Assembly (NCBI RefSeq): GCF_900167975.1
Contig: NZ_FUZU01000001.1
Coordinates: 1,956,580 to 2,020,579 of the forward strand
DNA length: 64,000 bases
Origin: Ohtaekwangia koreensis
GTDB lineage: Bacteria; Bacteroidota; Bacteroidia; Cytophagales; Cyclobacteriaceae
Reading direction: 5' to 3'
The position numbers were made by a program, and so were the translations under genes. This document shows, in pieces, positions 42,261 to 51,869 of this stretch. Each line of letters begins with the position of its first letter. The first letter of the stretch is position 1. The notes under the pieces were generated by a model. It ran no database searches. It worked only from the letters and a program-made list of their open reading frames with translations, and was not told the origin of the DNA.

Positions 42261-44360
42261 ATGCTATCCCGATTCCTCTCAACCCTCATCGGTATTTTCA
42301 TCATAACATCAGCGTTTACCCAGCCAGAACTCGTGCGGGAAAACTTTAATGACAATGCCAACATGTGGGCGTTGGAGAACAGCGATGCAAAGGAAATTGG
42401 AATCGCTAACGGCAATCTTTTAATAAAAAATAAGAGCGGTGAAAGTGTATTCGTCAGTCATGATTACCCGGTTGATCCTGAAAAGGATTTTTACATTGAG
42501 ACGAGTATAAAGAAAACGACTGGTGAGAATGTTACGTATGGATTATATTTTGCAGATACACGGAAGACGAAGAATAACCGGTGGTACTATTACCTTGTCT
42601 CTCCCGATGGCCGATTGATCTTCTGTGAGAATAGTACAGAGAAGACGGACTATCTATATTATGAGGATACATCTCCGGTAGCTACACCGTCCTCAGCAGG
42701 TAATACGCTGGCAGTCGAGAAAAAAGGCGCTGTCACCAACTTCTATTTTAACAATCAGAAAATGTTTACGCTTCCCAATGTACGATTCTGGGGAAGCTTC
42801 ATTGGGTATGCCTTGTATGATAAAGGAAGTATTACCGTTGACTATTTACAAGTGAAACAGAATTTTAAATTGAACCTTGTGGCCAACAGCGGTGCGAGTT
42901 ATACCAAGGAGAATCTTGGGCCTGCTGTGAATACAAAGGATAACGATATTATGCCTATCATCAGCGCTGATGGCAAGACGTTATATTACGCGGTCGAGAA
43001 TGATCCTGCTAATATAGGAGTGATATCCAATTCGGATGTTTGGTATACTACGCGTAAAGCCGATGGCACGTGGACAGCCCGAAAGAATATAGGCATTCCT
43101 TTGAATACAAAAGAAGCGGACTTCGTTGTAAATGCTATGCCGGATAATAACTCCCTGTTAATTAACGGTGACTATATACATGAAAGCGGAAAGCTGAATA
43201 AATACGAAGGTCTTTCCATGACGCATCGAACCCGAACCGGATGGAGTGTTCCTGAGAAATTGAAGATTGATAATGACTATAATTACTCTGCGGAAGTTTC
43301 ATTCGCACTTTCTCCGGATAAAAGAGTTTTGATTTCTTCTATAGAACGCGATGTTACCTATGGAAGTACAGATTTATATGTTTCGTTTCTACAGCCGGAT
43401 GGTAGCTGGTCGGCTCCGGAGAATATGGGCTCTGTCTTGAATACATACGGTAAAGATATAACGCCCATGATCGCATCCGATGGAAGGACGCTATATTATT
43501 CAACGAACGGTAAGCCAGGCTATGGCAGTAACGATATATATGTTACCAGACGACTGGATGATTCATGGAAGAACTGGTCAGAGCCTCTGAATATGGGGCC
43601 ATCGATTAATACCATTAACTGGGATGCATATTATAGCGTACCTGCCTCAGGCGATATAGCGTATATTGTTTCGAATGATAAAAGCCTCGGCGGAGCGGAT
43701 ATATATAGCATGCGCATCGTAAAAGAAGCGCAGCCGGATCCGGTTGTGATTGTGCAGGGAAAGGTTTTTAATAAAGCTACGAATCAGCCTATAGGAGCAA
43801 CGATTGTTTACCATGATCTCAGTAACGGCAAAGACATGGGAAAGGCTCAGTCGAATCCACAGGATGGAAGCTATAAAATTGTATTGCCTTATAGTAAAGC
43901 GTATGGTTTTCTGGCGGAGAAAGAACAATTTCTTTCCGAGAGTAACAACCTTGACCTCAGCGAAGTAAAGGCATACCAGGAAGTTCAACAGGATCTATAC
44001 CTTACACCACTTGAAATAGGAAAGACCATTACTCTCAACAACGTTTTCTTCGTTCGCAGTAAACCAGACCTGCTACCCGAAAGTTATCCCGAGATTGAAC
44101 GTCTTATAAAAGTATTGAACGATAATCCAACCATTCGTATAGAACTATCGGGGCATACTGATAATGTCGGCAGTGCGGCATTGAATAAAGAATTGTCTGA
44201 GAAACGAGTAGCCTCTATAAAAAACTACCTGGTACACAATGGTATAGCAGAAAGCCGGATTTCTGGAAAAGGCTATGGCGGATCGAAACCGATCGCCAGT
44301 AACAACACAGAAGAAACGAAGAAATTAAACAGACGTGTGGAGTTTACGATTGTAAAATAA
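42261..44360 (+). CDS. OmpA-family protein with WD40-like (PD40) repeats
   Basis: A 699-residue envelope protein. I chose the ATG at 42261 (MLSRFLSTLIGIFIITSAFTQ, signal peptide) over an upstream GTG. Residues about 30-200 form a concanavalin-like beta domain; residues about 220-500 hold PD40-type propeller repeats (DIMPIISADGKTLYYAVEND, DITPMIASDGRTLYYSTNGKPGYGSNDIYV, GGADIYSMRI); a short carboxypeptidase-regulatory-like beta domain follows; the last 120 residues are an OmpA peptidoglycan-binding domain (IELSGHTDNVGSAALNKELSEKRV, NRRVEFTIVK). Such proteins tie the outer membrane to peptidoglycan, and in Bacteroidota relatives of PorE/SprF-type loci occur near T9SS genes. No direct T9SS partner is adjacent. 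Confidence 0.87.
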   Translation: MLSRFLSTLIGIFIITSAFTQPELVRENFNDNANMWALENSDAKEIGIANGNLLIKNKSGESVFVSHDYPVDPEKDFYIETSIKKTTGENVTYGLYFADTRKTKNNRWYYYLVSPDGRLIFCENSTEKTDYLYYEDTSPVATPSSAGNTLAVEKKGAVTNFYFNNQKMFTLPNVRFWGSFIGYALYDKGSITVDYLQVKQNFKLNLVANSGASYTKENLGPAVNTKDNDIMPIISADGKTLYYAVENDPANIGVISNSDVWYTTRKADGTWTARKNIGIPLNTKEADFVVNAMPDNNSLLINGDYIHESGKLNKYEGLSMTHRTRTGWSVPEKLKIDNDYNYSAEVSFALSPDKRVLISSIERDVTYGSTDLYVSFLQPDGSWSAPENMGSVLNTYGKDITPMIASDGRTLYYSTNGKPGYGSNDIYVTRRLDDSWKNWSEPLNMGPSINTINWDAYYSVPASGDIAYIVSNDKSLGGADIYSMRIVKEAQPDPVVIVQGKVFNKATNQPIGATIVYHDLSNGKDMGKAQSNPQDGSYKIVLPYSKAYGFLAEKEQFLSESNNLDLSEVKAYQEVQQDLYLTPLEIGKTITLNNVFFVRSKPDLLPESYPEIERLIKVLNDNPTIRIELSGHTDNVGSAALNKELSEKRVASIKNYLVHNGIAESRISGKGYGGSKPIASNNTEETKKLNRRVEFTIVK

Positions 44361-44393
44361 GAGTCAGTAAGACAACCCATACGATATATACTG

Positions 44394-44990
44394 GTGATAA
44401 AGCATGTTTCTATATTTGTATTTATAGCTATTGCTATAGCGTTGTTAGTCAGCTTTATCAGTTATTGGGTCAATACACAACCCGTTGGTATTATTAGTCG
44501 AAAAATTGATATAAGTAAGTATCACGAAGAACTTCCTTCGAGGAATAGACAAGTTATAGAGTTTGTGGAGGCGAACGGAGTTAATCTTGCACCGGATTAT
44601 CAGCAGGTGAAGTGCACTGATTTTGTTGTACGGGTTATTGAAAGATTTGTGCCATTGAGCAAAGGGGAACGTAACCAGATCAACATCGTAACGAATGACG
44701 ATCTCAATACTTTAATAGAGAATGAATCTGCCATTATAAAAGGTGTTCAAACTTCGTTGATACAAGGACGTAAAGGAATTGAAATTATAGGCCTCGAAGA
44801 TGTTCGTCCTGGTGACTTTGTTCAGTTCTGGAATGAATACCTTGGTACTCCTTATGGGCATTGCGGGGTAATTTTTGATGTTGAACCATACCACAGCATA
44901 TCTTTATACTCATCACATCCTTTGACCCATGGATATGGGAAACAAAAGTATATGTGGCCCGATAAAGTTTATTTTGTGAGGCTGAAGTAA
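44394..44990 (+). CDS. NlpC/CHAP-like cysteine hydrolase, membrane-anchored
   Basis: A 198-residue protein with an N-terminal hydrophobic segment (HVSIFVFIAIAIALLVSFISYWV) that could be a signal anchor. The rest resembles papain-like peptidoglycan hydrolases: VKCTDFVVRVIERF with the putative Cys at about residue 78, and RPGDFVQFWNEYLGTPYGHCGVIFDV with the putative His, followed by an acidic residue. It probably acts in the periplasm on peptide crosslinks or as an amidase. The start is GTG, 34 bp after the OmpA-family gene, so the two may be cotranscribed. The family call is by motif spacing only. Confidence 0.6.
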   Translation: MIKHVSIFVFIAIAIALLVSFISYWVNTQPVGIISRKIDISKYHEELPSRNRQVIEFVEANGVNLAPDYQQVKCTDFVVRVIERFVPLSKGERNQINIVTNDDLNTLIENESAIIKGVQTSLIQGRKGIEIIGLEDVRPGDFVQFWNEYLGTPYGHCGVIFDVEPYHSISLYSSHPLTHGYGKQKYMWPDKVYFVRLK

Positions 44991-45175
44991 TCACGGCCTG
45001 AATTTCAAATCGTAGGTATATAAGTAGTCAAGACTAACATCACGATATATATCCAGCGTCATTTTTTTTATAAACGTCAATGGTGTTATTCGTCATGAAA
45101 ATGATTTAGGCCCCCATTTTTACACAATTAATACCCATTCAGGAACATATCATACCGTATCTGTTAACTTTTGAT

Positions 45176-45239
45176 ACCCGCTTTCGGGTGCTTTTCTAAT
45201 AATTTTATGCAAACGATTTAGTGATAAAATCAAACGATT
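45176..45239 (+). promoter_or_regulatory. Hairpin and direct repeat upstream of the GH74 gene
   Basis: A 5-bp hairpin ACCCG-CTTT-CGGGT at 45176-45189 is followed by two identical copies of CAAACGATT at 45210-45218 and 45231-45239, 21 bp start to start, 40-70 bp before the ATG. The spacing puts both copies on the same helix face, which fits a regulator dimer or a direct-repeat activator site. Confidence 0.5.
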
Positions 45240-45278
45240 GAAGTCGCTAAATAATCTTAAAACTAAACCGTAAAGCGT

Positions 45279-48200
45279 ATGAAAAATAATTCTACAACAG
45301 AACCCAGCCGGCTCAGGATTTTTCCTCAGGGAATGCGATGTTTTAAAGTAATTATGTTTTGCTTGTTGTTATCGGGCGTTTCAACAACAATTCTGAGAGG
45401 TCAGTCAACGTACAATTGGGGCAATGTTGCTATTGGCGGTGGGGGTTTTGTTTCAGCATTGGTTACGAGTAGAAATGAACAGAACCTGATGTATGCAAGA
45501 ACTGATGTTGGTGGAGCTTACCGCTGGGATGCATCCGGCAACAAATGGGTACCGTTACTTGACTGGGTATCTGAAAGTGAAATCGGATATCTTGGAACGG
45601 AATCTCTTGCTATTGATCCGCAGGCTCCTAACAAACTTTATATACTAGCGGGCATCTCTTATTTTAATAATGGCAAAACTGCTATACTTCGCTCTTCTGA
45701 CTATGGTAAAACATTTTCGGTTGTTGACGTCACCGCTCAATTCAAAGCTCATGGAAATGGCATGGGTCGGCAAACCGGTGAAAAACTTATGGTTGATCCT
45801 AATAATGGAAATATACTCTTTTGTGGTACTCGCTGGAACGGGCTTTTCAAAAGTACCAATGCTGGTCTGAACTGGAGTCGCGTAAGTGCGCTGGATGTTA
45901 CCACAACTCCTAGTGAAAACGGAATCAGCTTTGTTGTACTCGATAAAAGCAGCAGCACAACCGGCACAGCAACGAAGACTATATTTGTAGGTGTATCACG
46001 TTCCGGAACAAATTTATATAGGAGTAATGATGGTGGAGCAACATTTACAGCTATTGCGGGAGCCCCAACAACGTATATGCCACATCGTGCTGTACTTGCT
46101 GCCGATGGTAATCTATATATCACGTATGGAAACGGCGCGGGCCCGCATGGTCATTGGTCATTGCCAGAACCAATGGACAACGGGGAGATCTGGAAGTATA
46201 ATACTAAAACAGGCACATGGACGAATATTACTCCCTCTGGTATAAGTAAGGCTTTCGGTGGTATATCTGTTGATCCGAATAACTCCAACAGGATAGTGGC
46301 TACCACGATCAATGCATATTTTCTTCAAGACAATGCGTATGGTGACAGAATATTCCTGAGCACCAATGGCGGAACAAGCTGGACCGATGTGGTTGCAAGA
46401 GGCATGGACGTTGATCCCAATGGAATTAACTGGGTGAATGGTCATGCTATACATTGGGCAGGATCAATAGAATTTGATCCGTTTAATACAAAAAAAGTAT
46501 GGGTTACATCCGGAAACGGAGTATTTTCAACGGATGATATTGATGCAACGTTGAACGTATGGAAGTTTCGCGTTCAAGGATTAGAAGAAACCGTGCCGCT
46601 GGACTTGGTAAGTATACCAAACAACGGACCTTTAGTGTCAGTCATTGGTGATTATGACGGATTCAGACATACCAATATAACACAATACACATCTAAACAT
46701 GCACCAAGCACTGGTACAACAACCGGTCTGGCGTATGCCGCACAAAGTACGAATGTATTGCTTCGTGTAGGGAATAATATGTATTACTCTACCGACACAG
46801 GAGTTTCATGGACTGAGTGTACTAAAAACGGAAATAAAGGATACGTAGCAATCTCTGCTAATGGGAATACATTTTTGCATTGTCCTGAAACTTCCAGCAC
46901 AACCTATAGATCTGTAAACCGCGGAAGTTCCTGGTCTGCAGTATCAGGCTTGAGTGTCAGCGAAGCAAGACCGATAGCTGACCCTTTAAACTCCAATAAG
47001 TTCTATGTATATAATTCAGGCAGTGGATCCGTTATGATCAGTACCGATGGCGGTATATCTTTTACAACAACAGGTTCACCGGGAAGTGGAGGATCCAAGG
47101 TGATGCGTGCAACTCCTGGCAAAGAAGGGCATTTGTGGGTAGCGCTGTATGGCGGTGGATTATCGCGCTCCACCAACTCTGGTCAAACCTTTTCAAAAAT
47201 ATCGGCTGTTACACACTGCAGTTCGATTGGGTTTGGAAAAGAGGCGGCCGGTAAAACGTACCCTACACTATATATATGGGGTACGGTTGGTGGTGTACTC
47301 GGTATACATCGTTCCATTGATGAAGGTGCTACGTGGACACGTGTCAATGATGATGCACATGAATATGGTGGTCCTGGAAATGGTAATTTTGTAATCGGCG
47401 ATATGAATGTTTATGGACGGGTATACATGAGCACTGCAGGTCGTGGTATAGTATATGGAGACCCTGCAAGTTGTACATCAACCACTATCGTTTCCTATAT
47501 ACAATTGAATGGAGGAAGCTGGCAACAAACTGATGCTGCAACAATCGCAGCAGGAGGTACGGTAAAACTGGGCCCTCAACCGACTACTGGTGGTTCATGG
47601 AGTTGGACAGGTCCGAACGGTTTTACCGCAACAACACGTGAAATAACATTGTCGAATATACAGACTTCCCAAGGCGGTACGTATACAGCAAAGTATACCA
47701 ACAGCAGCGGATGCATAAGTACAAAAGTGATAACTATTACTGTGAGTGGAAACACGGCCATCGTGGTGCGTGCAAGAGGTGTAGTGGGAACCGAAACAAT
47801 TGACCTTCGTGTCAATAATACAACAGTAGCCACGTGGACACTGACGACTGCTTATCAGAATTATACCGCTTCCGGAAATGGAACTGTTACAGTACATTTT
47901 ACGAATGACAGCGGCTCTCGCGATGTTCAGGTTGATTATGCAACCATTGGTGGAGTAATCTACCAGGCAGAAAATCAAGCAACCAATACTGGTGTGTGGG
48001 CTAATAGTACCTGTGGAGGGGCAAGCAGCGAGTGGCTCAACTGCAATGGTTATATTAGTTTCAGTACAAGCAGCAGTGCGCGTATAGCAGCATCTGAGGT
48101 TTCTTCTGTGGAGCAGAGTTTTACAGCATCTCCTAATCCGGTGCAGGAGAATGTGACAATCAGGTTCCAGGCGGAGATGAAAGGCAGCAATATATCTTTC

Positions 48201-48347
48201 ACAGATGTAGCCGGAAAAATACACCTGAACGATCAGGTGCGTGAGACAGAGCAAACATTTGATCTGACCGGATTTCCTTCCGGATTGTATATTGTTCAGG
48301 TTGCAGGGCCATCGAAGCGATCAACTATTAAAATATTAAAAAAATAG
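45279..48347 (+). CDS. GH74 xyloglucanase with Ig-like, CBM and T9SS sorting domains
   Basis: A 1022-residue secreted enzyme. The start codon may be the ATG at 45279 or an internal ATG 18 codons later that gives a shorter signal peptide (MRCFKVIMFCLLL...ILRGQ). GH74 domain, about 42-730: a double seven-bladed propeller opening TYNWGNVAIGGGGFVSALV, with YARTDVGGAYRWD supplying the candidate catalytic Asp, and GYLGTESLAIDP. Then an Ig-like domain (WSWTGPNGFTATTREI, GGTYTAKYTNSSGC), a CBM36/60-like domain (IVVRARGVVGTETIDLRVN ... YATIGGVIYQAENQA) and a type IX sorting tail (SPNPVQENVTIRFQ ... GLYIVQVAGPSKRSTIKILKK). It cuts xyloglucan outside the cell. The gene stands alone with a promoter-proximal direct repeat and a terminator. 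Confidence 0.92.
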   Translation: MKNNSTTEPSRLRIFPQGMRCFKVIMFCLLLSGVSTTILRGQSTYNWGNVAIGGGGFVSALVTSRNEQNLMYARTDVGGAYRWDASGNKWVPLLDWVSESEIGYLGTESLAIDPQAPNKLYILAGISYFNNGKTAILRSSDYGKTFSVVDVTAQFKAHGNGMGRQTGEKLMVDPNNGNILFCGTRWNGLFKSTNAGLNWSRVSALDVTTTPSENGISFVVLDKSSSTTGTATKTIFVGVSRSGTNLYRSNDGGATFTAIAGAPTTYMPHRAVLAADGNLYITYGNGAGPHGHWSLPEPMDNGEIWKYNTKTGTWTNITPSGISKAFGGISVDPNNSNRIVATTINAYFLQDNAYGDRIFLSTNGGTSWTDVVARGMDVDPNGINWVNGHAIHWAGSIEFDPFNTKKVWVTSGNGVFSTDDIDATLNVWKFRVQGLEETVPLDLVSIPNNGPLVSVIGDYDGFRHTNITQYTSKHAPSTGTTTGLAYAAQSTNVLLRVGNNMYYSTDTGVSWTECTKNGNKGYVAISANGNTFLHCPETSSTTYRSVNRGSSWSAVSGLSVSEARPIADPLNSNKFYVYNSGSGSVMISTDGGISFTTTGSPGSGGSKVMRATPGKEGHLWVALYGGGLSRSTNSGQTFSKISAVTHCSSIGFGKEAAGKTYPTLYIWGTVGGVLGIHRSIDEGATWTRVNDDAHEYGGPGNGNFVIGDMNVYGRVYMSTAGRGIVYGDPASCTSTTIVSYIQLNGGSWQQTDAATIAAGGTVKLGPQPTTGGSWSWTGPNGFTATTREITLSNIQTSQGGTYTAKYTNSSGCISTKVITITVSGNTAIVVRARGVVGTETIDLRVNNTTVATWTLTTAYQNYTASGNGTVTVHFTNDSGSRDVQVDYATIGGVIYQAENQATNTGVWANSTCGGASSEWLNCNGYISFSTSSSARIAASEVSSVEQSFTASPNPVQENVTIRFQAEMKGSNISFTDVAGKIHLNDQVRETEQTFDLTGFPSGLYIVQVAGPSKRSTIKILKK

Positions 48348-48374
48348 CCAAACACTTTTTGTTGTTTGCGTGAG

Positions 48375-48412
48375 GCCTCCCTGGAGCCAGTTTTGGCAGG
48401 GGGGCTTCTTTA
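48375..48412 (+). terminator. Terminator downstream of the GH74 gene
   Basis: GCCTCCCTG at 48375-48383 pairs with CAGGGGGGC at 48397-48405 (one G-U), extended by CCA/TGG in the loop, followed by TTCTTTATTTA. It lies 28 bp past the stop codon. Confidence 0.75.
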
Positions 48413-48591
48413 TTTATAGTCCCTTGCCTTATTTTAAATTTGCCTACGTTTTTGTCCCTCATATTTCAGTACTAAATCACCGGACAGCCGTACTTTAACT
48501 TCACAAATGAAGATCGAATGAAATGAATACCTTCATATTTCTTCGAAAACATTTATGAAGAAGGCAACCATTTTTTTAAACCCCACGTCTG

Positions 48592-49179
48592 GTGGAAGAT
48601 TCTAAAAATACCTTGGAGGACCCAAAGCAGATAAAAGCGTTGCTTCATGATTGTCAGAAAGGCAATCGCGAAGCACAGAAGAAGCTTTATGAGCTCTTCT
48701 ATGGCTATGCTATGAGTGTTTGTCTGCGGTATACAAAAACAAAAGAGGAAGCCAAAGAGATAATGAACGATGGTTTTATGAAGTTTTTTACGCACATGCA
48801 TCAGCACGATGAGCGGGCTTCAGTCAAATCGTGGCTGCGAAGAATCATGATAAACACAGCTATCGATCATTATCGTAAGCACAACAAACACTATAATCAT
48901 AAAGATATTGATGATACGGTTGTTCAAAATATTCCGGATAGTACACAAGGCACCGAGCCTATATCGTATGACGATCTGATTCAGATGGTACAAAAATTAC
49001 CAGATTCTTATCGTACCGTTTTTAGTCTATATGTTATTGATGGATACTCCCATGAAGAAATAGCAAAGCAACTTGGAATTGTAGTCGGTACCTCCAAGTC
49101 AAACTTGTTCAAAGCGCGCGAGCATTTGAAAAATCAATTGAAAAAAATAAACGTTAACAGCTATGCGCAATATTTCTGA
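48592..49179 (+). CDS. ECF RNA polymerase sigma factor
   Basis: A 195-residue sigma factor. Region 2: SVCLRYTKTKEEAKEIMNDGFMKFFTHM and SWLRRIMINTAIDHYRK; region 4: LPDSYRTVFSLYVIDGYSHEEIAKQLGIVVGTSKSNLFKAREHLK, a helix-turn-helix that reads the -35 box. The start is GTG: a stop codon lies five codons upstream and no in-frame ATG follows in between. The stop overlaps the next gene by 17 bp, so the sigma factor and its likely membrane-bound antagonist are translated together. It should direct transcription of its own operon and perhaps others; targets are unknown. Confidence 0.92.
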   Translation: MEDSKNTLEDPKQIKALLHDCQKGNREAQKKLYELFYGYAMSVCLRYTKTKEEAKEIMNDGFMKFFTHMHQHDERASVKSWLRRIMINTAIDHYRKHNKHYNHKDIDDTVVQNIPDSTQGTEPISYDDLIQMVQKLPDSYRTVFSLYVIDGYSHEEIAKQLGIVVGTSKSNLFKAREHLKNQLKKINVNSYAQYF

Positions 49180-51865
49180 TAACGAACTGGATAAATTATT
49201 CCAGAGTGCTGCGCAGGGTGTACAACCTGAATTTGATCCTGAGGATTGGGAGAAGCTATCGAAACGTTTAGCATGGAACGACCGGGTAAGCCTCTATAAA
49301 AAAATTGCTATATATACTTCTGTTGTTTTATTAATTAGTGTTTTATCCTGGTGGGGTATTCAACAGTATAGAATGCCGGATAGTACTAACAATTCTATGC
49401 GAAATAAAGCATTAGGAACAGAGGAGGCGTCTCATCAGGATACAGATGTGGATTCACAAACTGATTCGCAAGGAGAAGAGACGATGGCGAAAGATTCGTC
49501 TTCTCAGGATGACCTCTTGGCCCAGCGCAGTTCTTCTACTGATAATAAAGTAGATAACTCGGATCGTAAATATACTGATAGCACTTCTAAGGATATTGCT
49601 ATGCCGTCGGCACGCGAAGAAATTGCATCATCGAAAGGTACCCATGATGAGAATGTCAATAAGACAGGTAATGTTGATCTTAAGAATAAGGAAGCACGAT
49701 CCATCAATACTATATCTTCGTCAGAGCCATCTGGAACACCTGCTGATACGCATGTCGCAAAATCAATAAAAAGAAAGAAGACTACAAACCAAATAAGGGA
49801 GCAGAGCACAACTAAAGATGCAACTGCATCTATCAATGGTAGTTCACAAACATTAGAAGCTAACGTTAATTCAATTGATGCTACGAATTCTTCAGTAGTG
49901 TCCAAAGGGTTGTCAGGGACTGTGAAAAATCAAAAGGACGCTAAAGAGATGAAATCGCTACATGACGAAAATGGAATGACCAAGACATCTGGTCTTAATG
50001 AATTAGAAAATAAGAGTCAGGAACATATAGCTAATTCTACTTCCGACAATTCCAATTCAGATTCCTATACTGCTCCTAACTCAAATGCCGTTAGTAATTC
50101 TAATAGTAGTTCTAATTCCGATTCTAGTTTAGAATCAAACGCTTCGAGATCGAGAAGCGAACATGTGTCTAAGGAAGGGGCAGCACATGATTCAAATATT
50201 GCCACTGATATACATGGCGTTAATCGTACAACAAAAAACGATTCAACGAATAATGCTCCTATAGGTGATACGAAGATTGATTTGTTAAAAAGTAACATTT
50301 CGATTTCTGAGGATAAAAAACTGAATGCTAAATCTGGGTCATACAACAATAGCAATGTTTCTCATGATGCTTCCAGTGTAGCAAGTGTAACAGAAAACGA
50401 TACAACAGATAACGCTTCTATAGGTGATAGGGAAAATGATTTGTCAATAAATAACAGTCAGATTTCTGGGGATAAAAAATTGAATGATAAATCTGTGTCG
50501 TCTGACAATAGCAATGTTTCTCAAGAAGCTTCCAGCGTAGCAAGTGTGACAGAAAACGATACAACAGATAACGCTCCTATAGGTGATAAGGAAAATGATT
50601 TGTCAATAAATAACAGTCAGATTTCTGGGGATAAAAAATTGAATGCTAAATCTGTGGCATCCGATAGTGATGTTTCTAAAAAAACTTCCGGTATAGCAAG
50701 CGTAACAGAAAATGATGCAAGAAGTAGTTCTTTGCAACGTGACTCCTTGTCTGGTAAAGTATATATACCAGTTGACGCGAAAAACAAAAACTTGCAGAAG
50801 AGTAGTAAATCGAATTCGTATGGCTTGGATGAACGCACGAATCATCTTTCTAAAACAGACAGTGTAAATATTGCAAAGGATTACTCTTCTGATAAATCGT
50901 CTCAGGCCGGAAAGGTAAGACAGCTTCCGACTGACCAGATTGCGAATGAAGATTTTCAAGGTGATACCTTGCACGCTAGAAATGGAACAAGGAAATCAGG
51001 CGCTATAACGGGTAGTAATAATTCTTCGCCTGATAAGAATGCATCTGCTATAAATAAGAGCATCGCAGATGAGCAGCTCTCGTCTGCTTCCATTGTTAAT
51101 TCTCGTGACTCAGTAGAAAAGGAATTCGATAGAACTCCTTCTTCAATATCAAATTCGGGGGATCATAAAACTATAGCTTCTGAAAAAGATAGCTTAGATG
51201 TGAAGGCTGATTCGATTGCACGCAAAATCACTGGTGAATCCTTGGATACAACAGCGCAGAAAAAGAAGCAACACATTGCTTCGAAGTGGTATATCAAGCT
51301 TTTGGTATCACCAGATTTCACCGCTATAGGATATAATAAGCCTGGGAAAGCTGGGGTAAACGCTGGATTGATGGTGGAGTATAGTCCAATGAAACACTGG
51401 GGGATAAGTATAGGAGGCATTTGGTCTAAAAAACTTTACGGTATGAATGATCCCGGTAAATCCTATAATTATGGTGGTGCATCATTTGATGCAGATTATC
51501 TCGATGGTGATTGCCGGGTACTGGATATACCTATCAATATAACATACTATATAATGCCTGAGTCACGTTTAAATTTTTACATCTCAGGTGGTGTTTCCTC
51601 GTACATCATGTTGAAAGAAAATTATGTATATACCGTATGGGAGAATAACACCAATTACTATTATTATGAGAATTATAATAATAAGAATAACAACTGGTTT
51701 AGCATGCTGAACCTTTCATTCGGATTACAATACCGAATGAATAATCGATTCATGTTTCAGGTGGAGCCGTTTTTAAAAGCACCAGTTGCTGGTGTTGGAG
51801 AAGGCAAGGTTGATCTTGTAAGCATAGGGTCCTTCTTTTCCTTAAAGTATAAAATCACTAAATAG
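49163..51865 (+). CDS. Dual-membrane-spanning anti-sigma-like protein with outer-membrane beta-barrel
   Basis: A 900-residue protein. Residues 1-45 (DNELDKLFQSAAQGVQPEFDPEDWEKLSKRL) look like the short cytoplasmic sigma-binding region of Bacteroidota anti-sigma proteins. Residues 47-66 (IAIYTSVVLLISVLSWWGI) are one inner-membrane helix. Residues 70 to about 704 are an extremely long Ser/Asn/Asp/Lys-rich, presumably disordered linker with three 53-residue tandem repeats (363-519). Residues 705-900 are a beta-barrel (WYIKLLVSPDFTAIGY, LDIPINITYYIMPESRLNFYISGGV, ending FFSLKYKITK). This is the architecture of the Dma family known from Bacteroides, in which one chain links sigma factor control to the outer membrane. 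No signal peptide is seen, as expected. Role here is inferred. Confidence 0.75.
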   Translation: MRNISDNELDKLFQSAAQGVQPEFDPEDWEKLSKRLAWNDRVSLYKKIAIYTSVVLLISVLSWWGIQQYRMPDSTNNSMRNKALGTEEASHQDTDVDSQTDSQGEETMAKDSSSQDDLLAQRSSSTDNKVDNSDRKYTDSTSKDIAMPSAREEIASSKGTHDENVNKTGNVDLKNKEARSINTISSSEPSGTPADTHVAKSIKRKKTTNQIREQSTTKDATASINGSSQTLEANVNSIDATNSSVVSKGLSGTVKNQKDAKEMKSLHDENGMTKTSGLNELENKSQEHIANSTSDNSNSDSYTAPNSNAVSNSNSSSNSDSSLESNASRSRSEHVSKEGAAHDSNIATDIHGVNRTTKNDSTNNAPIGDTKIDLLKSNISISEDKKLNAKSGSYNNSNVSHDASSVASVTENDTTDNASIGDRENDLSINNSQISGDKKLNDKSVSSDNSNVSQEASSVASVTENDTTDNAPIGDKENDLSINNSQISGDKKLNAKSVASDSDVSKKTSGIASVTENDARSSSLQRDSLSGKVYIPVDAKNKNLQKSSKSNSYGLDERTNHLSKTDSVNIAKDYSSDKSSQAGKVRQLPTDQIANEDFQGDTLHARNGTRKSGAITGSNNSSPDKNASAINKSIADEQLSSASIVNSRDSVEKEFDRTPSSISNSGDHKTIASEKDSLDVKADSIARKITGESLDTTAQKKKQHIASKWYIKLLVSPDFTAIGYNKPGKAGVNAGLMVEYSPMKHWGISIGGIWSKKLYGMNDPGKSYNYGGASFDADYLDGDCRVLDIPINITYYIMPESRLNFYISGGVSSYIMLKENYVYTVWENNTNYYYYENYNNKNNNWFSMLNLSFGLQYRMNNRFMFQVEPFLKAPVAGVGEGKVDLVSIGSFFSLKYKITK
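50249..50720 (+). repeat. Three tandem 159-bp repeats in the linker of the anti-sigma-like gene
   Basis: The word ATAGGTGAT recurs at 50261, 50420 and 50579, exactly 159 bp apart, and the flanking codons (GDxEND.SINNSQISGDKKLN.KS, then SVASVTENDTTDNA) match. Copies 2 and 3 are nearly identical at the DNA level; copy 1 and the far end are diverged. The unit is 53 residues. Confidence 0.9.
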
Positions 51866-51869
51866 TTAT

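Noticed and set aside
47595-48254. 219-codon frame on the minus strand opposite the GH74 C-terminus
   Set aside because: It lies fully within a strongly supported coding region, is unusually rich in Cys/His/Arg, and shows no domain; a shadow of the repeats on the other strand.
49163-51865. Low-complexity linker as a possible frameshifted or spurious gene
   Set aside because: The frame is open for 900 codons, ends in a convincing barrel and starts with an anti-sigma-like segment in phase with the sigma gene; the composition is a property of the linker.
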